Assembly (NCBI GenBank): GCA_022829145.1
Contig: CM040744.1
Coordinates: 12,241,218-12,305,217, forward strand
Length of the DNA stretch: 64,000 nt
DNA from: Albula goreensis
Lineage: Eukaryota > Chordata > Actinopteri > Albuliformes > Albulidae
Direction of reading: 5' to 3'
Below are positions 13,501 through 32,400 of this stretch, piece after piece (positions within the stretch are counted from its first letter, which is position 1; every line of letters begins with the position of its first letter). The notes below the pieces were generated by a model. That model did no database searches and was not told where the DNA came from. It saw only the letters and a program-made list of their open reading frames with translations. Both the position numbers and the translations under genes were made by a program.

Positions 13501-16500
13501 AACCAGCGCAGATCACTGTGCTTAAAATGTTCAAAAATAAATACGTCCACGATGTGAAAGTGAATGCACACACAGAAAAGCTTTGTTTTAGTATAGGTTA
13601 CACAATGATGGGTGACACAAAGGAAAACCACAACAAACAGAAACCTCATTCACTGCACACGGCCCTGCCAAACGCACCAGAGCGTAGCAGGGACCCGGCC
13701 CTGGGCTGTTTACTCTTAAGCTTCAGAGCTGGTCAGGAGCTCCGGGGTGACGTCGAGCATTTCCGGGTACCTCTCCTCGAATTAGGTTACCCTAAGCCAG
13801 AGCCGGTCCAAGCTACTCAGAGAGATACTGGCCATTTCATTCTTTCATTTACACAGAATCAGCCAACCGGCTCTGCTACAAGGCCTGGTTTGGCTGTAAC
13901 TCTCAAGGCCTGAACCAACAGCACTTTCTCTATAGTAAATCCGCACATATCATCCTCCACCCCAAGAGGTCGGCTGCCATAACTGAGAAAACAGGGCAGT
14001 ACACCTTCATTCACAACACTGGTGCTGTTTGAGAAAAGGTTGTTTTTCAGTTCACCGAAAGCATCTGAAAGATGAGGCTCTCATGTGAGTCAGCTGGAAA
14101 GGCTCTTTTCACACTGAGCAGAAGGGAGGCTGGTTCCTGAATCATGTTGCCATGGCATGATTCACACACAGGCTATAGTGCTACCGGTGCTGACTTTGGT
14201 CAGGAGGTTCACAATTGAGCACTCTGTTCTCTCTGTAACTGGACAGTGGCAGCCCTTTAGTAGGGTCATGTGCTTTCGAGCAAGAGTCATCCAAGGCTGG
14301 CCTGAGGCATGTCCGGAAGGAAGACTTAATGTCCTGGCCAAACTATGTAGGACAACAGTTATACACATAAGCTACTAAAATGCATAGTGGGTAGAATGAA
14401 TTTTCAGTCCTTTCTACATGCCTAGCTTAACAAAGGCCTGTCAACTTCTACAACCCATCTGTTCCTTTCGTAGTCAGATGATCAGTTGATTGGCTTCAAT
14501 GATATGGAGCTGCAGTGCCATCCTGTGGCAGCATAGGTCATTACTCCTCTAAAACTTCATGGGTCTTTTAGGATATCCACTGATCCTTTCTAGCTGAAGG
14601 AGACAGGCTCATAATAGGTTGTTTTCACACAACTTATATTCACCATAATTGAGCTTCACATCCTCATCTAGTAAAACTGGGGTTTTCCACAAGTTTTCTG
14701 TCACCTGGCCCTTGGGATCCATTATGCATTTTTGCTGAAAATAACCCTGATCCTGGGTTTTAAATAACTTTGGCAATTGTATAAAATTGTATTATATAAT
14801 TTTTGTCTATGCAACTTCTTTTAAAATACAATTGGAATTTACAAAATCTAACCACGTTGGTTATGTTTTTTCATGTTGCAAATGGTGATCAGGAAAGCTG
14901 TCATTACATTACAGTGCCAGTGAAAACAACCAACAAGTCACCCCCAGAGGACCACAGACCTCTAGCTGCCATGTTAACTGTGTGCTAGGGCACGGCTTTG
15001 TTCTGGATCATTCCGTGGATCTGTCGTTGGGCTCTGTTTGCAGTCACACAGAGAGCTCTGTGGGAAGCCATGCCCTGCTGTTTTGCCAGGATTAGTCAGG
15101 CTTTCCAACATCCCCTCGAGCCTCATGAGCGATGGGCCTCGGTCACACGCCACCCGTACCCACGCCCACCACCGGCGAGGTCATCATTAGGGGCCAGACA
15201 AGTTGTTGTTGGACCCGAGCATGTCATGCGAGTGCTTCCTACACGTATGGCACTATAAAATAACATCCTAAATGTATCTCAGGCACGATGGAGGCTCCTG
15301 TTTCCCACTGACTCTCAATGACTCCTCTGTGTCCCACACAGCTGTAGCTGAAGACGCACATACATGTTCCCCTTCCAAGAACCAATACACAGGATGCAAA
15401 CTACAAAAATACTAAATACTAAAAATGGAGTTTATTGGGCAATCATATCTACTGAAAAACAGTAATATTCATTCTGTGCCTTGTGGCATTTTTCTGAGGT
15501 AAGGTTGGAGGATGGTACGAGTGCCGTATTTGACAGGTTAATAACATTTAATTTTCATAATTAAGCTGCTGTAATGAAAACAGGGCACAGTAGTAAATGT
15601 GTAGATTTGGGTAGCTTGTAATGCAAGGACAAACATTTTAATGGGCCTCACACAGGTTGCTCTTGGCCAGAATGAACTCAGCACAACCAAGGCTTGGTAA
15701 ACACAGTAAACACCGTATAGTTTGTTGTCTTTATAGGTTTTACCCGGATCAGTAAACGTCTGCTCATATAAATGCATATAACTGTACAGCAAGTGAGGCT
15801 TCCATAAGGATACGTGCTACCTCGTATACATGGCAAGTCATTAATGACCTATCCCATAATGCAATCCCATTCTTAAATCACTGGCCATCATGAAGCCACT
15901 TAGCCAATCTTTTCCTTCATAAGGCATTGTCAGCAAAAAATAAAAGCAAGTACTACGTGTGATTTATCAAAATTCTTGCAAGGCAAACACCTGAAACACT
16001 TCTAGCCAAGAGGCCACACCGAACCCACCCAAAGATTTCCCTCTGAATAAAAGCCAGATGAACCAAAGACATTCCGTCTCATTGACTCAACCATTTCATG
16101 AATCCTCCAGTTCCACCCACTGTTTTCTAGATATCATTTCTATAGACAGACAAGCGAATGAACTAGGGACGCCTCACCATTGCTCCCTAGTGGTGACAGG
16201 TAGCAACAATCTGTACTCAGAGTTGCATGACTGCAGTCTTCCATGACTTCAATTTCTTTGCTGTTGGAACACCTTTAAATACACCCTGTGAGATACTATA
16301 CTGTTGCATACATGTATTTTAAATTAAACATAAACAGAAATTTTTCAAGTTAATGTTGTGAACTAGCACCTGAGTCACAATTACTAGGCCTATTTATTTT
16401 CGGCCATATATCAAGTGTCTGGTGTACATTTCAAAACAGCAATCTGTTTTACAAGCAAGCAACATGTGTATAGTTGTTTGATCTGCACTGGGTACCACTA

Positions 16501-19500
16501 TTCTCCTCAGTGCAAAAAAAAGACGCTTCAGACAGGTTGACAGCTGTAATGGTTCACATTAGGGGTTTTGGCAGGCTATAGTATGGACACGCAAGGCCAG
16601 CAATAATAACCCTGTATTTGCTCAGGTCCTGAAAATATATTTTAAACTGCATCTCAAACCACAAAATGTAAACGACAGATTTCCAACCCTGTTGCAGCAG
16701 GAATGGTCTGTCATTGAAATATCCACTTGAGCTAGATTGTGCTCTGATTATACACACTGGGGGAAGTCCCTATCCCCTTTCTAAGATCATGTCAATAAAC
16801 AATCTTTGAGACTCAAAAACATATTCAGTACCATTCAATAAAAATGCAGGCTAACATGAGAAAAAAGAAACTGATATAGCAATGAAAATGTTGGACAAAA
16901 TGACAAAATCCAGTGCTCAACAGTCAGGTTCCAGTTGCAATTCAGGGCTGGGATTAAAACAGAACCTAGGGTGCTTGGTCTCTGAGAAAATAAAACTGAA
17001 ACCCAAGAAAAGTATGTGACTGGCTGTGCCAATTAATTAACAAATGTACTTGTGAGGGACATTGACTTGCTTTGCCCTGGAAAATTAAACAGTTTCCCTG
17101 GAATTCCTCTTAAAATACATATATGCTTACCTTAATATTAATCTGAGGCTGAGTATCTAGGCTGCTAAAACACTAGTCCAGTGTGGTGATAGGCCCTGTG
17201 GTCCACTGCTGAATTCTGGCCATGCCAGTGTTTACAGTAGCCAGCCTTACACAGGCCTGAGGCTAACTAGCTGTAGCTTTTCCCACCGAGGGTGGGTTCC
17301 CAATAGCAGGCTTGTTTGTTGCCATCTCATTGGACGAGAGCCAATCCTCTAGTCAATCTGAAGCTGGCCTATAGCCTGCTAGTGTGAACTGTAGTGTGCC
17401 CCTCCCATAAGCAAGTGGAATGTGCAAGAATGACAGGAATATGTGTGCTTGTCTGTACGCAAAATGACATACAACACTACAGGGCTTACTAGAGATATTA
17501 GGCATTCTGCACTTGAACAAAAGAGAAATAGGGGATAAAAAGGAAAACAAAATGATCTCTAGCTGGGGATAGAAAAACTTAAACCACCTTTGAGGTTGTA
17601 GCAAAGGCTAGAAACCCATACACCCATGTACCCTTAAGGTACGCGTCCATTACAATGCAGTTCGGTCAACCCAAACAATGTAATTATTTAGCATTCAGTG
17701 ATTTTACCGCGAACTCAGAGCTAACAAAAACAGTTATTTTCTTTACAACATTTAACCTACACACCATAATATAGATGCTGGGCATTTATTTTGCCATGGG
17801 ACAGTCCAATCATGGTTAATTATGATGTGTTTTATCTATTATGCTGTCATTCTCATTATGGCATTTGAATATGGTTAAGTTAATTTATTGGTGACACTAT
17901 GATAATGTGCTTGTTTAACATCTGCGTTAATCATTCTAGACCTCAACATTAGGGAATTGCTCATTTACCAGCTGTAGCAGTGTAGTTGCAGCACTTTTCT
18001 TTGTGTAATAAAACTGAATCCCTATTCAGTCATTTAAGTTTTTCTCAGCAAAAAGAGACATTCAGACACTAAAACTTTTTAATTACATTTTGATAAAAAT
18101 CTTTAAATTAATTTAAGATTAATTTTAAGATTATCTTAAATCTATCTATCTCAGACAAATAAAATGTCTCTAATAATCAATATTCACTGATTGCATTGTT
18201 CACTTACGTTACACTTGGAGAAAATCAGTTGTGAAATAGATAACAAACCATAAAGTTACTTTAACAAAACTAATCATACTGTCATTTGATGATAAACACA
18301 AGCTGGGCACAGCATTTCTTGTGGTATGCAAGCTTAAAACCCACAGATGTTAAATGAATGTTCACCTATAAACTATCCCCAAACAATGCTGCCATTTTAC
18401 CATTTGCAGAACCCATATCACCACTTCACAGTATGTGCACTCTCCTAAGGCCTTTAATGCCAGCCACGGAGATTCTGAATGCAGAAAATGGCAAGCAAAA
18501 CACATTCACTAATGCAGTCAGCAGTGGACTTGAGAGAATCAACAGTGTAGGTGGTGCATTGCATGTTCTCACTAAAGTGCTGCACCTCCAGTGACTCTCC
18601 GACAGGTTGGCCCTGAGTGAAGCACCCTGTCTAGCTGCAGCATGCCAGAGCCTCCCCTGAGACTCAGGCACTTGAAGGACCGCAGAACGCTAAATAAAAG
18701 AGCTGGTGAATTCACACCAGAATCAACAGCCTCCTCTGGCCGGTTGCTCCTGAATGCATAAAAAATGAGCCGTTTTTCTTTCGTGCCAGTATGAAAGCTA
18801 GCAGGTTTTGCAATAAATCCAAATGGCCACACTACTTTGCCAGAACAGAGCCCTATCTGTGACTGTAGAGCCAAGTGTAAACACTGTTATAGACCGCATT
18901 TACACAGAGCTAAGGCTGTTTATAAATCTACCTCCGTGGTGGAATGCAGAGCATTTGCTCCCTGGAAACGGCATCATTGTTCATTGACTGAGGCCTCATT
19001 TATCGTCCTGCCCAAATCATTGCAACCTTTTTTTTTTTGCCAGTATTCTGCAGGAATTAACGTCTTGATAGGAAGACTCTAAAAAACAGCATTTTCTGCC
19101 TTTTTAGGGGGCTATGAAACACAGCTTTATAACTTGGCATTTTTGAACCTTCATTCATATTAATGTACACTAAATTATCTGCAACTGAATTTCATTATTC
19201 AATTGTACTAAATAATATGCATCATGTCCCATTTGAATCCCACTGGTTTTGCTCACTGTAGTCACATGCATACTACTTTTGAGTGTCAAAATATCATACA
19301 TCCAAAGAATATGCTATTATTTAGGCCAGCTATTCAATCGTAGATAAAGATATGAAGATTTAAAATCGTTTTCATAAAAGATTTCAAGTAGATAATGCAT
19401 CATGAAGTATGATTAAAGTTGCTCCAGCTGCCAGGGCATTCTGAGGCTGGGGGTCCCACTGGGCCATGCAAAATCGGCCATTTGGTCCAATCAGCAGCAT

Positions 19501-20580
19501 ATTCCATGTCTCACTAGCATCTCATCTGCATGATTGTCCACCTACCATCCACTTGCACCTGCTGTGTAAACTGCGTAATCCTGTGGTGATGCTCTACTGA
19601 CTGATTTAACTTTGAAAACAATCCTTTCCAGGGGACACCCATTTTCTGATACCGTATGACCTCCAAAATGAATACATTACTTTGGGAGTGCAAGAATGTA
19701 CTGTACCACTGTTCTTTTGCAAACAGAGGGAGAAAGGGACAAATAAGAAAAGCATTTTTTTCCAAAAACTCTGAGATATCAGACAGAAAACTTGGTTTTA
19801 CTATGGGATAGACAAATGGACCATGTTTTTAAAAAGACAATGATGATATATATGTATACGAGTTGATGAAAGCTCCACTCTGGTTGCCAACCAGTCCCCA
19901 GTCAACGGAATTAATGAGGATGGCACAGCAGGTGGCACTGCCTCCCCACTCCAGGAACGCAGCAAACGATACTATCAATTCTTATGCAAGTATTGTACAA
20001 AGCAATATGATACATGATCGTACTAGCTAGCTTCAATAACTGTTTTGTGCAAGCGTTATCTTGCTCGCAAGCTGTTTTACAAAGTTTCAGTATTAACATT
20101 TGACATTTAACGAACTTTATAAAGTTAATTAACGCTCGTTGGGTAAACCAGTGGGTTTGCACTCCTGATACCTTTGTGTCAGCGAATCATCGTAGCTATC
20201 TATCAGGTCAGCCAGTTCTCACTACCTGTGCCCTAGAAGTAAATTAATGTTAGCAAAACATGATTTGCTTACTTAGCTAGCTGGCTGTAAAGAAAATTAG
20301 GCATAAAATTGGCGAACCAGTTGGGTTATGTACATTAGGACAGTTGGTTAACAAATAAAAGTTTAATGTTAAGTCAGCTGCATAATTTTCTGGATTGCAA
20401 ATTAAAGCCTGGCAGTTCTAGTTGGTTACTGTTACTATGCAGAATGCTTCTGTAAGCAAGCCATCATCATATCAACAATTAAGGTAGTATATGTAGCGTG
20501 CTAACAATCACAAGTTAACGTTGGCGGTCTTACCAGGCACTTACCCTTGATGTCTTGGTATTGTAATTTATTGATGACAT
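431..20580 (-). CDS. Unidentified coiled-coil protein gene, seven exons, partial
   Basis: I built this gene from minus-strand exons whose splice signals and codon phases all agree. In transcript order they are 20580-20545, 20217-20172, 17164-17131, 4108-3986, 3320-3271, 2053-1954 and 519-431 (478 nt). The frame is open throughout and continues past the left edge. Early peptide includes ELADLIDSYDDSLTQ; the middle exon is Ser/Asn-rich (KYSSDNALALNSPYKYSSLD). From the 3320-3271 exon on it is heptad-rich coiled coil: RLQRENAKLKMELEDLR, then a charged stretch ending LLKAQVMQLERQ, then VVLLSEGLSSQMYRC. That composition suits a centrosomal or cytoskeletal scaffold, but I do not recognise the family, so no function is claimed. 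It lies head-to-head with riok2. The start codon exon is not settled. Exon structure is well supported; identity is open. Confidence 0.8.
4475..4522. repeat. (GT)n microsatellite
   Basis: An almost pure GT run of about 40 nt ends in GCGCGCACAC, a possible Z-DNA-forming tract. It lies in the 13-kb intron of the minus-strand gene. A Cys-Val-rich open frame over it is only the translated repeat. Confidence 0.95.
12541..12960. promoter_or_regulatory. CpG-rich patch inside the long intron
   Basis: Base composition changes sharply here: roughly fifteen CpGs fall in about 350 bp, including CCCGG, GCGGCGG and CTCGAG, against an AT-rich, CpG-poor surround. Open frames exist on both strands (up to 124 codons), as expected for GC-rich DNA with few stops. 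I could not match any of them to a protein. It could be an alternative promoter, an enhancer-type conserved element or an unmethylated island. Confidence 0.35.
17165..20171 (-). other. Intron of the minus-strand gene, no recognised content
   Basis: AT-rich sequence with scattered stops joins two phase-2 exon borders (AG plus C gives Ser). Nothing besides short simple-sequence runs, such as TCTATCTATC near 18143, was recognised. Confidence 0.6.
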
Positions 20581-20652
20581 CTAGCAAAACAGATGAAAAT
20601 TAACGACTGTGAATCAATTTTTTATTATTTCAAAATGGTAACGTATTCCTAC

Positions 20653-20690
20653 CAAGTGTCAACTTTCAGTTCAACGTCTGAGTCACTCAT
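20653..20690 (-). other. Possible first coding exon of the unnamed minus-strand gene
   Basis: An ATG at 20690-20688 opens a short acidic reading frame, MSDSDVELKVDT, that ends at a GT donor (GTAGGA). Composition and place, just inside the putative promoter and 72 nt before the next recognised exon, make it a natural first coding exon. It ends in phase 2, while the exon at 20580 needs phase 1, so direct splicing would make a TGA. Either a small exon is missing, or another start is used, or this is chance. A second donor-like site (GAT followed by GTGAGT) near 20906 could belong to a noncoding first exon. Confidence 0.3.
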
Positions 20691-20699
20691 GCAAGTTCA

Positions 20700-20830
20700 T
20701 TCAAAATAACCATAAAGATGTTGTCATGTGTTCTCTTTGATTGTTCCACTGAAGAGTTCCGGTAGCGACGATAGCACAATAAAATTGAAGAGTTCCGGTA
20801 TTGGAACGTTTCATCATAGTGATAAAAAAT
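20700..20830 (-). promoter_or_regulatory. Putative core promoter with repeated ETS sites
   Basis: The 15-mer TGAAGAGTTCCGGTA occurs twice, at 20750-20764 and 20786-20800. Each copy carries TTCCGG, which on the minus strand reads CCGGAA, the ETS/GABPA core. Paired ETS sites are typical of TATA-less housekeeping promoters. Position just upstream of the minus-strand gene and 0.9-1.0 kb from the riok2 start codon suggests a bidirectional promoter region. No TATA box was seen. Transcription start sites cannot be placed from sequence. Confidence 0.45.
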
Positions 20831-21599
20831 AAACCCGTTGCCTGAGCCGTTTTCTTAGCTTGGCTGCGACAACTGAAAACTATCAATAGCCATAGATACT
20901 CACATCAGTGGACGAGTAAGTAGTGTTGTGTTGACAGTTTCTACATTCAGCACGAATAAAAAGCCTTAATCTTCAATTAGTTGCGTTGATGTTGGATGAA
21001 CCTTCAAAAAAGTAAAAAGCAAATTACCTGTAAAGCTAAGATTATGATTAAGACTCACGACTCCTGATCCATTATCTTCATGATTGTATCATTGTACGAG
21101 TAATTTCATAACTGGTGGGAATGTAATACGGTGTCCTTGCTCGTTGTCATTTTAAGCAAAGAATTTATGTTTATGAGAGAAAGTTTTAAAGATTCACAGA
21201 GGATGTTGTCTGACTTAAGGTTAAACTACTAGCAAGATTAACTGTCAATAACATACGTAAAAAAGACATAGCTTTCAGACATTGTAATGTGATAGCAGTA
21301 CAATATTAGGATACCTCTCCATCTCTACTTATAAAGAGAACAAAACATGACAGTCATTTGTTTGCATATTTATTTACATACCGACAGAGCTTACGCTTGT
21401 CGGTGTAGAATCCTTACAAATACAAAATTCTTGCAGAAGCAAAGCAAGTGAAACTTTTTTAAATGACAAAAACACAAATAATGATAGAAGTATTACAGAT
21501 ATTTGTCTTTGTATATATGATGTATATTCACGCAATTAGTGTATGGCCTTTATTTCCAAATGTACATAATATATGACGAACATTATCTAAAGGACCTGA

Positions 21600-21748
21600 C
21601 GCCAGCGTAATAGCGTGTACGTGATACGTCACACGTGAGCCTTTTCCGGTTACCACGTGTAGTAATGGATGCACTGTAGGTTCTACCAGTTGTTTTGATT
21701 TTTAATTAACTCAAATATTAAGTCTAGCTGGGAGGCTAATCTATAATC
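21600..21748 (+). promoter_or_regulatory. riok2: riok2 proximal promoter with E-boxes, CRE-like and ETS motifs
   Basis: Within 35 nt there are TACGTCA (21625-21631, CRE-like), CACGTG (21632-21637), TTTTCCGG (21642-21649, ETS core) and a second CACGTG (21654-21659), starting about 125 nt before the riok2 ATG. CACGTG is the MYC/MAX and USF site. MYC control of ribosome-assembly genes is established, so the cluster fits riok2's role. No TATA box is seen. Actual binding is inferred. Confidence 0.6.
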
Positions 21749-29325
<7,577 letters not shown>

Positions 29326-29440
29326 AGAAGAACGGAGCAGCAAGCAGGGCCTACTTTGGGCACATAGACTTTTAATTATTTGTTGATGCCACTTCCACTT
29401 TGATAATATACTTTCATTATCTGACTCGTCTGTGGAAATG

Positions 29441-29446
29441 AATAAA
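29441..29446 (+). terminator. riok2: riok2 polyadenylation signal
   Basis: AATAAA lies 116 nt after the riok2 stop and is followed within about 30 nt by a T-rich stretch (TTTTGTTTTATTTTTTTCC). The short 3' UTR suits a housekeeping gene. Confidence 0.8.
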
Positions 29447-32400
29447 CTCATTTTAATGAGAACCGATTTTGTTTTATTTTTTTCCTAGAACCTTCCATGA
29501 CAGCGGTTTTTTGAAAGAGCTACTGTCTTGACTTTTCATGATTACAATTAATAACATTGGTTCAGTCAAATACAATGTTCATTATATGTGGTTCATACTC
29601 TTCTCATCAACATAGGCCTTCAAAGTCAACGCATTCAGTGTTCAGAGCTGGCCCATTTTAACTCTCAGGACATTTTTTGTTAGTATATTTGAATGGAGGT
29701 GATGTCAGCTTTTCTTGTCAGCTTGCATGCCACATCAGCAGTTTTTGGAAAATCAATAGAAAAAGTTTCACAAACTCCAGTGTTGTAATCATAGAAGACT
29801 CCACTGAAGAGCTACATACTGCTGTATGTTTGTACAGCTCTCACATGGCAGCATTCATGGACAGATAGTATGAGAAACACCATTACATGATGTGGACCAC
29901 CAGATCTAGTGAGATTAGCTCACAGTTGCAGATATGCCAGTGTGAACAATTATCAGTAATTATTCTGTTTTACAGCTTTACTCTGTTAGACGTGGCTTTC
30001 TGTCTGGGTGAGGGCACAGCTGTGTGATCTGGCAGAGTCGCTGTTTTTTTGTACTTAGTGTTGAACAGAAATCAGAACATGCAGACTAAACTTGTCTCAC
30101 CTGTGTGACGACGGCCATACTGTCTTCACATTCTTTCCCTGGCTGTGAAGCGCTATGAGTGTGAATGTCAGCTCTGGGCTTCTAAACACAAAATAAAACC
30201 CAGTCTTATTTTCAACATGAAAGATTACTCTTCCCTCCTTATTTTACATTGTTAGGCTTTTTGTTGAGCTTCCAAATGGCCATGTTTGTACGACAGCTGT
30301 GAGATGTAACACTGAACTCCGGGTCTGTACAGTACTTTGACAAAAAACTGAATGAACATCAAGACCAAGCAGTAACCATGTTTGTGGTCAAAGTGTACTG
30401 GCAGCTATACATATGCATTCAAAGGAAGACTTGGCCAAGTCCCAAGTCGGGGCAAACAAACAGCAAATTTTTTCCCAAGCCCTGTGCTACAGTATGGCCA
30501 AGCATCCAGCCACCTGACTCTCATCCATCCCTGCTGAAACATGTCGGCTTTGTCTTAATTTTTATGACTGTTTGCCTAACACAGGCCTGCCTTGTACAGG
30601 ACAGCTTACAGTTTTACTCCAGAGTTTGTGTAGCTGGATGACTGGAGCAGGCAAGTTACAGACAGCATGGCTTTGGATTCTTAGCCGCTGCTCTCATGAG
30701 GCCAGGAACCAACCCCCACTGGCCCCTCTCCTCCTCTCTCTCGCTCTCTCTATCCCTCCCTCTGTCTCTCCGCGTGGTCTCCCACTGTCTTCCAGCAGGG
30801 TATCGGGTCAGTGGAGGGCAGGCTCGCAGCTTTGCACACAGACGAGACCCCATGCGTTACGTTTACATTAGAATGCCTCCACGCTCAAACAAAAGGCACT
30901 CTATACAGGAAGATGGCAGGTTATGTCAACACTTTCCTCCCCACAGCCCATCATGATAGCATGAAAAAAACAGTTTAACACCAGAGATGCCTGGCACATG
31001 TAGCCTTCTGGGTATAAGGAGACTGAATCTGTAGCCTCTTAAATCTAACCAGTTTGGATGCCTTGGAATTTCAGCCACATCACATTCCATTTCCATAGTT
31101 ATTGTTTGTGACATATTTATTTTTTGGCATACACCCATATCCATGGTGACCTAAAGATCATTATCACATGACATGTACTCTTTGAGTGCAGAGTTCAAAT
31201 GATCTCCAAGGCAACACAGCCATAGAAAGACATTTTTAAACTTTTACAAATTTAAACTGAAAAAAGCATGGCATATGATGAAAATTATGTCAATAAGACA
31301 AAACGGTATGTGATATCAGTGCAACACATTCAGATATATCTCCAGGATTCAAGCTCCTTTAACAAGACATTGAAGATAATGTACTTTCAAAAACATTTGA
31401 TTTTTGCTTTGTCATGTGTTGCTCATCACTCTTTATCTCTGGTTGCAAATGAAAGGTAAGCTGCCAGATTCCATTTGTTCATCACCCCTCTCTGAGAGTC
31501 ACTACCAAATGCCATGGACCAAGGTTTGAGCTCAGCCAAAGCACGTACATGCTTCAGCTGTGTTTAACCATGGTGAAAGACTGTTCAGCTTTCCCTTTAA
31601 TCACAGTCATAAACACTTGTGCAAAACTTTTATGGTTGCTTGTGTGTTGCTTAAAGAAGGACTTATTTTTGGACCTCACAATTACTGCTTGCAGCTATAT
31701 TTGAATCTTCCTCCACTCCTCATTAGAACTGAACTTGAGAGTATGTGGCCTGCTGAAGGACCTTGTTAGTGGAATGATATGTATTTTTATCATCTTAAAA
31801 ATCGACATGGTGGAAAGTCTCTGTGTAATGTGCAGACGGGGCGTGTACATGTACGAGGGAACGCAGAACAGGAACATCGTGTCTGTACAGAGGTGTAGGT
31901 GTCTTCCCCCTCCCTGTATGGGAACACATGGTGTAGTCATGGCCAGTGTTTACAGGAGAGTTAGACTTTGTTTCCTTTGCCTCAGTGGACGGATCCCATT
32001 GAGCCCTGCGGCTGGTGTAGAAGGCAGGCCCGGTCAGCTGCAGTGAAAACAGACACATGTTTCTTCAAAGCCTCCACACCATTTCCTCCCCCACCCACCA
32101 CCCAACCAAACCCCCCTCCCCAGTTTGTTTTCTGTTCCTCCCCATCCCCCAGTCACTACACCGACATTGACTGACAGGGAGAGGGCCAGGGTTGTTTTGA
32201 TCCTGCCACGGCAATACGCTCCACTTTTTTTTTCCCCGGAGTCCATGGGTTTTACATAACAAGTGGGTTTTTTAGGATGGAATTGTGGTTTTTTGATTCA
32301 TCCCTCTTTTGCATGTGAATGAGTTAAAGAGGAACTCAAAAACAAGGCTTTTACAGGACATCAGCAACTTAACACTTTCACTCCTGAAATGGACTGACTA

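Larger units (their letters stand above)
4109..17130 (-). other. 13-kb intron of the minus-strand gene
   Basis: This is the stretch between the 17164-17131 and 4108-3986 exons, whose phases join directly. It is AT-rich, full of stops in all frames and mostly without recognisable content. It contains the (GT)n tract, a G-run at about 5620-5631, a short AT repeat near 9773-9785, and a CpG-rich patch at 12.5-12.9 kb. Its length against sub-3.1-kb neighbours suggests it could host regulatory DNA, which sequence alone cannot show. Missed small exons cannot be excluded, but none is needed for phase. Confidence 0.6.

Noticed and set aside
13479-13913. 144-codon plus-strand frame
   Set aside because: Composition drifts from AT-rich to GC-rich along the frame, no recognised domain, and no splice context; likely chance.
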